Shown here: piece after piece, positions 45,250 through 57,192 of the stretch
Layout: each line of letters starts with the position of its first letter
Numbering within the stretch: position 1 is the first letter of the stretch
The notes under the pieces: generated by a model
Seen by the model: only the letters and a program-made list of their open reading frames with translations
What the model was told of the DNA's origin: nothing
Databases searched by the model: none
Assembly (NCBI RefSeq): GCF_008831285.2
Contig: NC_045147.1
Coordinates: forward strand, 10,351,427 to 10,415,426
DNA: 64,000 nt
Direction of reading: 5' to 3'
DNA from: Nymphaea colorata
Taxonomy: Eukaryota; Streptophyta; Magnoliopsida; Nymphaeales; Nymphaeaceae
Translations under genes and position numbers: made by a program

Positions 45250-45384
45250 GAAACTCTCTCCCTCTCTCGCTTTCTCTTTCTCTCGTGAAAGTAGGCTCCT
45301 TGCCGAACCACTTAAAACTATATTCCGATCATCTCTTTCAGCATCTCAATGTCTATCATTTTCAATCGATCATGGTATCAAAGC
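45250..45384 (+). mobile_element. Copia LTR end plus primer-binding site (remnant)
   Basis: The sequence matches the LTR remnant of Copia relic 1 (gtaggctccttgcc, ctctttcagcatctca), continues to an LTR-like end CGATCA at 45372, and is followed at 45373-45384 by TGGTATCAAAGC, a Met-tRNA-type PBS. It shows what relic 1 has lost at its own PBS. Confidence 0.7.
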
Positions 45385-45690
45385 AGAAAAAGTTCAATTG
45401 AGACAAATATCTCATGCTTCAAGCAGTGAGACACAATGGAACACGAAAGGGAAACCAGAAATGACAACTAAGAAGCAACCATCATTCAAACTAGTGATGG
45501 ATCGATGCACAATTTTGTCGCCCATGAACAAGGTAACCCTAATCTTAAAATTACAAATTCTTGCTCGATGGTTTCAACTATTTGTCGTGGTCCAAGGCGG
45601 TTACTCGATTTTTTAGTGAAAAATCTAAGTTATATTATATTGACTCTATTGTTCTTGTATAGCATTTTCTTCTTCTTCTTTTCTGTTTTG
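45385..45690 (+). other. Probable start of Copia gag region, then unassigned
   Basis: The sequence right after the PBS is A-rich with short open frames, as in a Copia leader or gag start. No gag motif is clear. It passes into LINE-derived DNA near 45700. Confidence 0.35.
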
Positions 45691-45699
45691 TATTTTTGT

Positions 45700-46490
45700 T
45701 CAGAGTTTTGTTTTTGTCATCCCTCGCTGGTGGAGAAGGCCTACCTTTCACTCGGTTGTTCAATCAGGCTTCCTCTAGGATCTTCCTCTGCCTAATCTTC
45801 CACACTTCTCTGTCCTCCAGCATGCTGTTGGCTTCATCATCTTTGGAGTTGCTTCTCAACAGCAGATTGCTAGGATGTGGCTCCTACTCAGGGTTTTTGA
45901 GTTCACTTTTGGTCTTTCAATCAACCCTGCAAACTATCAGCTGTCTGTCCTTTTTGCGGATCCAACTATCATCCTTTCGCAAACGCTTGTTTTGGTTGCA
46001 AACCTTCTAGTCTTCCATTTCATTACCTGTGTCTTCTTATTTCTCATTCCCCTCACCACCCTCTTTTTGGGATTCAGTTGAGCAACACATGTTGGCACGC
46101 CTGCAAGGTCGGCAGAGCAAATTGCTCTCTCTTTGTGGCAAGATCACTTTGGCAAGGCATTGTGTGGCTTTCATCCTTATTTATGCATTTGCCTTGTACA
46201 AGCCCCCTTGCTGCCATCTTTTGTAGGCTAGATCGCATCCCTGGTTGGTTTCTTTGGGGTGGAGACCGCCCTTCCAATTGTCTTGTGTGATGGAATGTGG
46301 TTATTCATAGTCATCGTTTAAGGGGTGTTGGGATTTCTAACCTTTGCCGTAGCAGTCTGATTTTGTAGTCCTCCTAGCTGTGGCATTTGACTACCTTGGA
46401 TTCTCATTTATTTGCATTCTCCCCCGCATGCTTGTCTCACCTGTCCTCCCATCCATCTCCTTTCCATCTTTAATCCTGCATTCCTTTTTC
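45700..46490 (+). pseudogene. LINE (L1-like) reverse transcriptase fragment
   Basis: Segments in three frames give the late RT and downstream region of plant L1-type LINEs: 'LRVFEFTFGLSINPANYQLS' (family f...SGL.iN..KS), 'MLARLQGRQSKLLSLCGKIT' then LARHCVAF (family: L..WkgklLSlaGR.tLi..V), 'LDRIPGWFLWGGD' (family: FlWgG) and 'WNVVIHSHRLRGVGISNL' (family: W..v..pk..GGLGirnl). 5' truncation is typical of LINEs. No poly-A tail or target duplication was defined. Confidence 0.7.
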
Positions 46491-47624
46491 CTTGCCTACC
46501 TTCTCCCATCGAAATCCTCTCAATGGCTACTATTACTCTTCTGACTCATTAGTTAGCAAAATAAAAGCTGTCATCTGTTGCTTGGCTATTATTACTCTTC
46601 TGACTCTTTCACAGCTACTATTTAGATAGCACGTGTTTTTGCTTTTGTCCAACTTCTTCTTACTGGTTATACAATACCATTGACCATCTCCAGTGCCTTA
46701 GTCTTTATTTTACTAACTAATGAGTCCTTTGTTTTTTAGTTGTTGAGTCATGCATCCACATTTTCACTTCTTGCCACTACTTTTGTCATATCATTTCCAA
46801 GGCCTGACCTTCTTTGTTGCAGCTTTTGCCAGACCCTCCTATTTACTTGCTTTTTCTTTCTGGTGGATTTGAGAGGAGCACAACGAGAGTATTCAAATGG
46901 CTTCTGTGGACTCAATTAGCTACTTGGTCAAGACTGATGTGCATCTTGCACCTCCAATGAGTCATGGTCAACTATTGCATTTGACTACGGATTAGCTTCT
47001 CCCTCCCTCGTTCCCACTCCCTCTTTTCCCACTTCCTTTTCTCTCTCCTTCTCATCGTTTTCTCTCTCCTTCTCATCGTTCTCTCTTGTCTCTGTTTTTT
47101 GTTTTTTTTTTTGTTTGGCCGCCCTTTTAATCATTTTGTCTTATTTTCCCTTTTTGTTGACTTTTTGGTTCTCAGTGACTCTTGTCACTATATCTTGATT
47201 AATGAATTTTCATTTTGTCGGCTTTTCTGTCGCTTTTTTTCTTTTTTCTTTTTCTTTTTTGTTAAACCCAACATTTGAGTGAGTTAAAGAAAAAAGTGGC
47301 GTCAATGCTTGTCTGGTAAGTTATAGAAAGGAACTCATTGTTCAGTTCTTGACCTTCTCCAACTTGAACAATCGTGCGCAGGTGAGCCATGTTATGTGGC
47401 TCTGCTTTGCAGCTAGCTAGACGTGACAAACGCCTTTTCTTTCGACGTTCAGAGGTCTTTGTCATCTTGGAAATGTCTTCCAAAGTTAATAATCCACTGC
47501 CTTATGATGACAAGCTCATATATTTTCTTTTATTATGTATGAAAGAAGTTCTGATTTTTTTTTTAAGTTATTCATATCGAATATATTCGTCGTTTATTTC
47601 TTCTACCGGACTGGAGTTTACTCT
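46491..47624. other. Pyrimidine-rich intergenic DNA
   Basis: Strongly C/T-rich on the plus strand to about 47260, with small tandem duplications (ctctctccttctcatcgtt, near 47040-47085). This may be the non-coding tail of the LINE or old transposon DNA. Open frames near 47260-47720 match nothing I know. Confidence 0.35.
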
Positions 47625-48073
47625 TAGGGATGTCAATATATCCGATTTGAATCGGATATCCGATCGATCCGAACCGAAAAAATCGGATATGGATAAAAAT
47701 TTAATATCCGATTAAGAAATCGGATCGGATTCGGATTTAATAAATGACATCCGATCGGATTCGGATTCAGATTCGGATATACATGAATATCGGATTGGAT
47801 TCGAATACGGATTCGGATCGGATTCATTTTTAGACAAATATCATCTATCTAATACTTGAAAAATGGCAAAATCCGGTTCAAAATTCGGATTTGGATTCGG
47901 ATATAAATATAAAAATCAGATTCAGATTGTAAAATCGGATTTCAGATTCGGATTCGGATATGACTTTGCTTTATTCGAATTTGAATCTGTTCGAGTCCGA
48001 ATATATGAATATTCGAAAAAGCGGATATGATTGAAGATGTATCAGATCCGAATCCGATCAGTTGACATCCCTA
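47625..48073. mobile_element. 449-bp hAT-type MITE
   Basis: Terminal inverted repeats TAGGGATGTCAA / TTGACATCCCTA are perfect over 12 bp and flanked by an 8-bp duplication TTTACTCT/TTTACTCC (one mismatch). The interior is packed with variants of ATCGGATTCGG(A/T) in both orientations, the subterminal-repeat style of plant hAT derivatives. It has no coding capacity. Confidence 0.9.
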
Positions 48074-49342
48074 TTTACTCCACGATAGACAGCAAAATAT
48101 ATGCGGGAGAATTCCTATAGTGGCATTAATTTCCTCGTTTCTACGCGCACACTGAAAATTTATTCAGAAAAACAAGGAGCTAGGGTTCTTCTTCTTCTTC
48201 TCTCTCTCTCTCTAACATCACGAAGCCTTCATGATATCACTATCTTCTGAGAATGGCTCCCTTTTGTTTATTGTAGATGACTATTTTTTTGTTCAAACGA
48301 ATACTGTAATATTCTTTTAATCTATATACCAACTTATAATTAGGACTATCCTTTACATTTAATTAACAAATGAGATAGAAAACCAAATGTAAATGAGGAA
48401 AAGATTTAATAATACACGCGTCCTACAATATAGAACATGATAAACACATCTAGTAATTTAAATTAATTGTATAAAAGTACATTCGTATGCAGATTTTGCT
48501 TTAGTTTTAAACAAGTTTCCTACGTATATTCAATATTCATATATCTCGAGAGTTGTTCATTAGCATATAATAATGCAATTCAAATTGGATTGTTTACTTG
48601 AAAATTGAATTCAGATTTTGATTTTTAAAAAATGGACTCAGATGTGTTTTAGACTTTTTTTTTATTTGTATTGGAATCCGAAATATGTGATAATACGATA
48701 AATTGAATATGATAAAGGATATGTCTTATTTCAATCTAATCCACCGACTTCCCTAATTCCACAACCACCGGAAGCCATCAGACGTGTTTATAGTTTGGAT
48801 TGTAACTACCTGATTTCACCATCATGCTAAGATTTTTAGGCATATATTTGATCTTTTACTTTGAACACAATAGGATGGTGAAAATGAGTAAAAGTAAGTA
48901 AAGATAAATGAACGGCACATGATATCTTAATACTTCTTTTGGCTCTCTCTAGTTTTATTGCGGTAGTTATTCCCTGTGTGCCAATCATATAAGTTTAGAT
49001 TTCTAGTTTTGTTTTATTTCTAGTAGCATTTTAAGAATTTATTTAAAAAATTGTTGTAAAATTATGAAACACTAGAATTAGTGTTTTAACTGTCAAACAA
49101 CCTATTAGAGTGTTCACACTTTCATTATATCAACATCATTTAGGATCAAAAACACTCACATGCAGTTTCCGTTTCGTGGGAAAATGACTCCCATGAAGTA
49201 TCTGCCATTTACTTGAACTCATGTTCTCTGTCTTTTAATGCTTAGAAATGCATTCTCAATGCGTTTGTGAGACTTGCCGTAAAGAACACCTAATCTCGTA
49301 CAGCGTTGCTCCTACTCTTAACCTGCAGGTAGAGGCGCAGCA
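48074..49342. other. Intergenic, A/T-rich
   Basis: No gene or repeat is clearly supported. A CT microsatellite lies near 48190-48214. A stretch around 49000-49110 ('ttttaagaatttatttaaa', 'acactagaattagtg', 'tgtcaaacaacc') resembles parts of blocks A and A' near 540-600 and 42790-42870. Confidence 0.35.
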
Positions 49343-49500
49343 AAAAAATTTTCATGATGAGATGGAATTAAAGTTTTTAAATTTTGTCTGGAATTGAAAT
49401 ATTATTTTTTAAGATTTTTATGTGAAAATTTAAATTAAAATTTTTTTTTTGAGGTGGGGCCAATGCCTACGTGGCCTTCCCCCCTCTCCCTGGCTCGGCC
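49343..49500. mobile_element. Short element related to the 597-760 insertion, next to the ABCG promoter
   Basis: Shares A/T-rich tracts and a GC-rich tail ('gaggtggggcc', 'ctctccctggctcggccc') with the insertion in block A. It ends about 13 bp upstream of the TATA box. Confidence 0.45.
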
Positions 49501-49513
49501 CTACATGCAGGCT

Positions 49514-49535
49514 GTATAAATAGTTGTATAAATAG
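49514..49535 (+). promoter_or_regulatory. TATA box(es) of the ABCG gene
   Basis: TATAAATAG at 49514-49522 and a second TATAAATAG at 49527-49535 lie 67-88 bp upstream of the likely start codon. This suits a plant promoter with a short 5' UTR. Position and sequence fit, but no transcript evidence is available. Confidence 0.55.
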
Positions 49536-49601
49536 CACATTGGTGCTCTACCGTATCGACTCGTATAGACAGCAGAGTATCTTCTCCAGTAAGAACTCGT
49601 G

Positions 49602-51148
49602 ATGGCTCATGACAACAGAACGAAGCCGGAGATTTTGCACGACGAAGGCTCCCGTGACGAAGAATGTGGAGGTGGAATGTTGCAGGAGGACCAAGCACAG
49701 TTCCTTGCTCGGCTGAGGTCTCGGCTAGATAGGTGAAACGATCATGAGTTCTCGGCAATGTTCAGCATCTTATAGCAACTGGAAATTGTGCATTTTTTTC
49801 TTCAAGACTAATATCTTCTCATCTTTTCTCTTCTTGGTAGTCTGGATATTGCTCTGCCGAAGATCGAAATTCGATTTGAGGAGCTAACTGTGGAAGCTCA
49901 GGAACATGAGGCAGGAAGAAGAGCTCCTCCCAATCTCTGGAATACTACAGTTAACTTTCTGCAGGTACTTTTAGTAGGTTTATTGTCAGCTCTCAGTAAT
50001 CGTCGTCTCTTGACTCTACACGTATTGTCATGCTGATGATCCACCCTGAGATCAACATAATGAGAGAAGTTGTAACCAAGTAGGAATGACTTTTCAAGCA
50101 TGACTGGTCCGCGCCACATAAATGTTATTTTTCTGTGGGGTCGAGGTTCGGCGGACTATTATTGAGCATGTAAACATGAGAGATACACTTTCTATTATTG
50201 AGTTCTGGATATTCTTCCATTTGCCCAAATTTCTAAAATTCCTGCAGCTGGAGGACAGCCAAGTTTTATTGTAAAATTAGGTGTAAAAGGCCACGTACAA
50301 TAATGGTGGCTCCAGGTGCAAGTTTTCTCTAACTCTAAATGTTGGAAGCAGTAATGGAGCCTTCTGGTTGTTAACCGCAAGTGGTTGTTAATTTATTCGA
50401 CTCCAGTTCATATAATTTTAAAGGAAATGAAAGGTGTGTGATAATTGTATTACAATTTCAATTGACCTTTGTGAAGTTGTGCAATATATACCCAAAATAT
50501 ATACCCAAGGAGGTTGGCGCAATAGATAGGGTGGAGGTTGGGAGGGAGAGAGTTTTCATTTCAAGTTTCTGTGATATCAACTCTCTATGCTAAAAAGATG
50601 ATATTGATATGAAACATAGTAGAAACATCACTGGAAGCACCAAAAGCATGATATTTTGGGAGAGTATGAACTTCAGCTCTTAGCCAAACAGTAGAATAAA
50701 ATACTCTTTCTGCCTACATGGAAGTTGGGCCATCCAAATTTGACTTGGATGACATTTATACTTGGTTTTGAATTTATATGAGATCCAGTGTTTATGGCAC
50801 CAGTTTCGTTGTTTAGTTTAAACTTCTTCTTACTTAGATTATGTGCACATATAAGTTTTAGAATATGAGAACCAATAAATATCAAAACTTGTTAGCGCCA
50901 CGTTGTTGACAAATATTGAAGAACTATTGACGACCTTTCAACCTGAAGGTCTTCACCCAGATGTCCTAGACGGATGGACAGAGCTCTTATCTGCCCTTGT
51001 GGAGCATTTTTGATGTATTATGATGAGTTCACATGAGAATTTTCATGCGTCTGCAGGAAACTCTGATGGGTTGCGTTCAAATTTTTGGGGACAAAAGGAG
51101 GACTGTGAAACTCTTGGACGACTTATCAGGCATCATCAAGCCATCTCG
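49602..51148 (+). pseudogene. ABCG exons 1-3: N-terminal region
   Basis: The ATG at 49602 gives MAHDNRTKPEIL, later 'EDQAQFLARLRSRLDSLDIA', 'LPKIEIRFEELTVEAQEHEA', LWNTTVNFLQ and 'TVKLLDDLSGIIKPSR', the standard PDR lead-in to the first NBD (family: F..rLr.RidrVgidlPkiEVRfe.L.VeA). Only about 30 residues precede this motif. Relatives have some 70-100 more, including an ..ALxWAAIxxLPT.. segment, so an upstream exon may be lost or the start may be secondary. Confidence 0.8.
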
Positions 51149-52653
51149 GTATGACTTCCCGGACCCAGGCTGACAGGATCCAGAACACATATATCCCATG
51201 GGTACCAAATAACGTCAGATCCAATACTAGTTCTCTTGGTATAATAGGTGGTTGGATAAAGTATTGCTCTGGTCAGGTTTATATAGGTCTAGTTAATAGA
51301 TAGGATACGATTTATGAAATTTCATGTCAGATCCAGGTCCTGCATTAGCTCTGTCTGATTAACATATGCATACTTTTTTCCAATATGAAGGGATAAAACA
51401 ACATTATTTTGCGAGGCATGGTTCGGGTCCTGTGGATGGTGTTCTTCTTTTGTTGGAGGTATCCACTGAGACCCAGATCTGGATCAGGTTTTGGATTTCC
51501 TTGGTCAGATCTGGACACATGCCACCAAAATCTCAGTGGTAGCTCTCCAACCTGTTGGCACCCCTTAATTTGGGCGTTGTTCCCACTTATTGGTCCTGGA
51601 CCTTACAGGCCCTGGCCGGCCGGCCAGTAAGCAAGTATGAGCGCATTAACAATCCAATCCGGTTCCATTAATCAGATTCAAATATGAAAATTAACTAATC
51701 CAGAGCTAACAGAGAACACAACCCCATGGTAGGTATGTGATAAGCACTCGATTCAGATTTAGTTAATGTTTTCCTGTTCCATTGAACTCATTCTGGATCG
51801 GATCAGCCAATCTTTCAATCATGTTCCGCATTAATTTAGGAAGGTTAAGATCCAAACATATTCATTCTAACCCGGACTTTATGTTCATATCATATGGTCT
51901 GTCCATGTTGTCAGGATGGTTCTTGTCCTAGGACGGCCTGGTTCAGGAAAGACAACCCTGCTTCGAGCACTGGCTGGAAAGCTGGAACCAGGTGTGGAGG
52001 TCAAAGGGAGGGTGACATACAACGGTTCGGTGCCGAAGCAGGCAAGCGCATACGTGGGACAGTATGACTGTCACCAGGCCGAGCTCACCGTCAGCGAGAC
52101 GCTCGACTTCTCGCACGGTTTGTTTGGTGGTGCCTGCACACTTTCTGGTCAGAGTCTGGGGGACCAAATTCTCAGCTTAATTTCCTTGATCGATCTACTG
52201 AATTAATCTATATGTAGCATGTCAATATATATAGTTATTAATCTTGACATTTTGAAGTTTTTTCTTTCTTTTCTTTTTTTTTTTTTTGGCGTTTTATGGA
52301 GACAAAGTAGGATAACTTTCATTCCTCGTAAAAGTTTGAGAGAGAAGCAAACTTGTTCACTGCCCATGTTTCTGACTGTCTTTTTGAAGAAATTCTACAT
52401 GAAATTTCAATACGAGAAAAAGAAACGGGGGCCAGACCTGATCCCAGAATTGATAATCTTATTAAGGTAAGTATTTTGTGTTTAATATCACAATTATTCT
52501 TTTGCACTTTCATCTAATAAGCCACAATCAGCTTTATATTTATATTGTGATGTGAATTTCTTCTGCAGGCTGCCGAAGCTAATGGAAGGGATGTAGCCAC
52601 GCATTACATGATCGAGGTAGCCATGTTTGCAATTAACCCTGTGACTTTGAAGC

Positions 52654-52811
52654 CGTTTGGCAATAGTAACATATTATTACTATCTCATCAATGTGTTCTA
52701 AAGAATGGTGCAGATTCATGAAACACTTATTAGTATTTTATGAATCTATCATATTTTTTGGAATATATTTACGAGACAGTAACAGTAACAGTGTGTTGCT
52801 GTTGCCAAGCG
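52654..52811. mobile_element. 158-bp MITE in ABCG intron 6
   Basis: The ends CGTTTGGCAATAGTAACA and TGTTGCTGTTGCCAAGCG are inverted repeats (about 15 of 18). The interior is A/T-rich. No target duplication is clear. The element lies wholly within the intron between exons 6 and 7. Confidence 0.55.
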
Positions 52812-53100
52812 ACCGCTTTTGATTCTCAGTGTTCTCAACAAACGTGTTTTTTATTACTAAGCGGCATGGAATGTGGCTTATTAGCATATGAGGACCTTGT
52901 TAAAACTTGTTTCAAGAAAGGAAAGGCGTTTCGGAGAATTTTTATGCTCATAATGCACTGGTTGATGCTTATGATTTATTTCAGATGCTTGGCCTCTCTA
53001 CTTGTGCACATACAATCGTAGGTGACCACATGAGGAGAGGGATCTCAGGAGGCCAGATAAAGCGCCTTAGCATTGGTACCAAATCCTTTGCTTGTGTCTC

Positions 53101-53106
<6 letters not shown>

Positions 53107-53142
<36 letters not shown>
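53107..53142. repeat. CT microsatellite in ABCG intron 7
   Basis: A run of about 17 CT units begins 31 bp after the exon 7 donor. A similar run lies at 63945-63984 after exon 18. Confidence 0.85.
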
Positions 53143-53143
<1 letters not shown>

Positions 53144-53519
53144 ACCATTACAAGGAAAGGCTCAGGCAATACATAGTAGCGAGGTTGAGAATAGAAATTT
53201 GCAGTTAAAGTGATATTACAAAAGAAAATTCTTATATGTAAGGGGCAGCAATATGTCATAAACTAAATTATGTAGAGGAAGCAATATATAAGTAGATTAA
53301 ATTCAGTTGGCTCATGTGAGCAATTGGCAGCACAAGTCCACAAGTGGATCCACCTCCAATGCCCACTGGTAAAGGAGCAGAACAAAATAGCCACAACCTC
53401 ATTTTCAATGAGATCCTAAAATTACATTTTAGAATACTAAAAGATCACACAAATAAATCTCAAGTCCCAGACCATCAAAGAAATCCTAAACATAGAACCG
53501 GGACAAACTTAATATAGAT

Positions 53520-54735
53520 ATCACCCTCCTCTAACCCAGTTTTGGAAAAACTAAGTTTTATGAAATTATGTTTTTTTTTAATGAGTTGTGAAAACTTTGT
53601 TTTTTTGTTTTGAGTGTTAACATAAAGTAAAGAACCAGGTTTTTTACTTCCTTTTACACAACAATGTTTTGTGAAAACTGGGTTTCCTTCAAGCCTAGCT
53701 TAAATGGCAACCAAATACTCTAAACACCTGGTTTAAGCTTTGATTTAAAACTTTCAAAAACCTTATTTAAGCTTTGATTTAAAACCTGGTTCTGAAGTTT
53801 CACCCAAACACCATTCTGACCCGTTCAACTTTTGTACATTTGGCGGATTCAAATCCGTTTGCAAACATTTTATCGTGTTCTTGGGACGGGTTCGGGCATC
53901 ACCTAAGTCCAGGTTTTGATGAAACGGCGTTGTACTTTATAAAACTGCGAGTTATGGTCGAGGTCCCGCGGAGCGTCCAACGGTCGAACCAGCAGACTTC
54001 CGCTCTTCTTCTTTCCCGCCGCCTCCTCCTACCAACGGCTGCAGGAGCCCGTTGGAAAAGCCCGCGCTTCTTCTGTTTGAAGAGCAGGCGGATCATACTG
54101 GGGATTCGGGCGGCGATGGCGGATTTCTTAGCTGTTCGACCGAGTTCGTGCTTCGGGACCACGGCGAGAGACTGGAGGTTCGGGGAGGTATACCTAGGAC
54201 GCGTTCTTGAAGAAGGGGATAGAAGGGGAAATAAACGGTTATTGGAGAGGATGGGGCGTTGGGAGGGCCGTCTTTTGTCTGATGTCAGATGCAATGGTGG
54301 AGGGGCGAAAGCAGCTTCGCACAATCTAATGGTGGAGGGGCGAAAGCAGCTTCGCACAATCTAATGGTGGAGGGGCGAAAGCAGCTTCGCACAATCTAAT
54401 GGTGGAGGGTAGAGACTGTCTCTCCCTCGCCGTGAGGTTTTCTCGAGGGAGGAGGTTATGGCGCTCTCAACCTCGAGGGAAGAGGGGAGCGAGGAAGAGT
54501 TTCACGATGATGGCTATCTGTTGACGGTTTTTTAGGACTTAGGGTGTTGAGCTTGGAGTTGAATTTGTCATCAGGACTAACATTGGCTGTTCCGCATCTT
54601 TGTGTTTGCATTCAGCTGTAGGAGATCCCGTTTCGTAGTAAACCTGTGGGTCGTGGTTCTAGGGTTTTCCCGAGGCTATAGGGGTTGAAAGTCCGTAGAA
54701 AATGGTATCCAAAAAAATGTTGTGCTTCATTTCAG
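53520..54735. other. Inserted, GC-richer DNA inside ABCG intron 7
   Basis: The first 300 bp are A/T-rich with fold-back 'aaaacctggttt' and 'aagctttgatttaaaa' motifs, resembling parts of block A. The next 700 bp (53830-54530) are much richer in G and C than surrounding DNA and hold overlapping open frames of 174 codons (plus) and 152 codons (minus) without recognisable domains. High GC alone explains the open frames. It may be part of a transposon, a captured gene piece, or a CpG-rich first exon from elsewhere. Confidence 0.4.
54293..54409. repeat. 35-bp tandem repeat, 3.3 copies
   Basis: The unit begins 'aatggtggaggggcgaaagc' and continues 'agcttcgcacaatct'. Three units are identical, so the array is recent. 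It lies within the GC-rich part of intron 7. Confidence 0.95.
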
Positions 54736-55560
54736 GGGAGATGTTGGTTGGCCCTGCCAGAGCCTTCTTCATGGACGAGATATCGAACGGTTTGGACAGT
54801 TCCACAACGTATAAGATTGTCGGTTTTCTCAGGGAGATGGCTCATCTCATGGATACAACGGTGGTGGTCACACTGCTGCAACCATCGACGGAAACTTTTG
54901 AGCTCTTTGACGACATCATACTCTTAGGCGAAGGGAAGATCATGTACCAAGGTCCAAGGGAGAAGGCCCTCGATTTTTTTGAGTCCATGGGATTCGAGTG
55001 CCCCCTTCAAAAGAACGTGCCTGATTTCCTCTTAGAGGTACACTCTTCCAGCCTTTGTCTTTTCACGTGCAAGCTAAGCTTTGGGGCCAATTTACATGTC
55101 ATATTTTCCTTTTATTAATTTTTTGGTACATCAAACTAGTCAGTCGGATCCTGCATATGTGATCAGCATAAGCCATTCGTCAGAAATGGGGCTTGCAAGC
55201 AAGCAATTGTGAACTGAGAGCATGTATTTCAAGAGTTAAAAAATGACAAGTGTGTTCAATCTGCTGAAACTTCATGACTTAAAAGAATGTGTTTCACATA
55301 AAAAAACACGACATCAGGTTTAATTCCTAGCGAATACACGATTATCTGCTTTTGCGTCCATGCTTTGAGACCCACGATAATGCTTGTGGTCAATATTCAT
55401 TTGCATATTTTCTGACCGTCAAGTATCGTCTACTAGAAAAGAATTGATATCGATCCTGAAATGATACTTTGTTGTGGACAAGGTGATGGAATCCTGTGTG
55501 ATATGAATACCTGGAAATCTTCCCCTTTGCTTGAGACTTGTATTAATTGGTACTTTGTAA

Positions 55561-55592
55561 CACACACACACACACACACACAAACACACATA
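55561..55592. repeat. CA microsatellite in ABCG intron 8
   Basis: About 11 CA units with a short interruption (caaaca). Chance open frames on both strands cross it. Confidence 0.85.
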
Positions 55593-56397
55593 TGCATGCA
55601 TACATATGCTAACTCTGAAGGACTTGGTGGTATCGTTCAGCATTTGCAAGCTAGGAAGCAGATGCTTTCTTCAAATGGTGAAATAGGTTTTTACTTTTTC
55701 TTATGTAACTACATCGTGAACTGAAAGTAGTTCGAATTATATAGTCTAATTCTATGCAAACTTAAGATGACCGCTTAAACAAGCTGAGTGCCTTCTTTAG
55801 GTGACCTCTGGAATGCATCCTACCACAATACTGGGCTGGCAAGAACCAACGCTACAAGCATGTTATGTGCCGTGAATTTGCAAAGTCCTTCAAGTCATAC
55901 AATATGGATCAGTTTCATTATGCTGAGCTACAAAAATCTGCATCTAAAGGAGAACCGATGGCTTTGCAATCAGAGTCATCAGTTGTAAGGAAGAGGGACA
56001 TATTCAAGATAAGTTTGTCAAGGGAACTGCTGCTGCTGAAGAGGAACAGTGCAGCATACATATTCAAATATGTGCAAATCTTGCTGTTGGCTGCTATTGT
56101 AACAGCAACCTTCTCTCGAGGGAAGGAGGAGATAATACCAATTGAGGATGATCTTACCAGGTTGCTGGGTGCCATCTATGCTGGTGTAGTAGTGCTGATG
56201 TTCAATGGTGTGGTTGAACTCACCATGATGATCATGAGGCTGCCTGTGTTCTATAAGCAGAGAGATTTGCAGTCTTACCCGGGATGGGCTTTCTTACTAC
56301 CAGCGGCATTTCTTCATGTACCCATTACATTGTTTGAATCTACCATGTGAGTGCTGATAACCTACTTTTCTATTGGTTTCTCTCGCTCTCCAACCAG

Positions 56398-57192
56398 GTA
56401 CACTCATTCTTATGATGCACTTATGACTTTTTTTTCGGTTTCTTAAAAGGTGCAAAGCTCCACCCTAACCCTGAAGTAAGCCAGAACCTTGGAAGCATAA
56501 GGGTATGGGTTGGAGGCTTACGCTAAAGGCGGTTTCCCCTAAGTAAACATTAAAAAAAAATGAAGCAATAGGGATAATCTGTAAAAGTGACAAACCCTTG
56601 TGTTAACACTGCATAGTCAATAAAATATTGCTATCATGATAAACATGATGGTTCAGAAGGTGCACGTTGTGTTATTTTGGCTGTCCAAATATTAAAGTGA
56701 CTCACAAATTTTTACACTATTTTGTAGTATGTGGTCAGACAATTTTTTGCCTTATATGTTTACTTTCCAACTATGTCATTTATAACTTATAAGTGATTTT
56801 TTTCCTTTTACTAGAAAAAGTTTTCTACATGAGGGAACAACACCTAAGTCAAGAGAGCAATCACTCGCCCAGGGTTGTAAAACCCTGTGGCTAGTACCCC
56901 ATCACTAGGTAGGAACTAGGAATTAACGAGAAAAGAACAATAAAAAACAATAAGCAAAAACACAAGGAATCTTACATGGTTTGGAGAAAGCCTTCCTACA
57001 TTTTTTGCAACAACATACAGAAATATGTACATTTTCTTATTTAAAATAGACAATCTTAACATAAAATTTAGCACATGCCTTACAAAAATTTGCTCTACGG
57101 AAACTTATGAAACATATACAACAAGAATTATGCTTTATACTCCAACACCTATACATGCTTCCACTTGTGCAGAAAGCTAATGTCCATAGAGC
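56398..57192. other. ABCG intron 9, first part
   Basis: Non-coding. Segments such as 56816-56930 ('agtcaagagagcaatcactc') read like old transposon DNA, but no class could be assigned. Confidence 0.35.

Larger units (their letters stand above)
51915..55037 (+). pseudogene. ABCG exons 4-8: first nucleotide-binding domain
   Basis: Walker A is '[19 protein letters not shown]' and the Q-loop YVGQYDCH. 'EEILHEISIREKETGARPDP' is the linker usually written ELsrREK..gikPD. Signature '[19 protein letters not shown]', Walker B AFFMDEI, D-loop NGLDSSTT (usually SGLDSSTT or TGLDSSTT), and H-loop [15 protein letters not shown] with Gln as in other PDR NBD1s. All five exons read open in phase. Exon 5 is out of frame with the longest open frame in that region. 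Intron 7 (53076-54735) is expanded by inserted DNA. Confidence 0.88.

Noticed and set aside
47640-48060. Microsatellite or CRISPR-like array
   Set aside because: The ATCGGATTCGG repeats have no regular spacers and lie between perfect inverted ends with an 8-bp duplication, so it is a MITE.
52219-52470. 83-codon open frame in the ABCG region
   Set aside because: It is in the wrong frame. The real exon 5 (52348-52466) is read in another frame with the REK..G.RPDPRID motif.
53840-54364. 174-codon plus-strand and 152-codon minus-strand open frames as genes
   Set aside because: They overlap on opposite strands in GC-rich DNA within an intron, include tandem repeats and show no domain. Low stop frequency at high GC explains them.
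56347-56400. Splice donor at ACCAT/GTGAGT ending exon 9 early
   Set aside because: The following 50 bp read VLITYFSIGFSRSPTR in the same frame as the conserved TYyviGF segment and end in a good donor (CCAG/GTACAC), so the TGA is a nonsense change within the exon.
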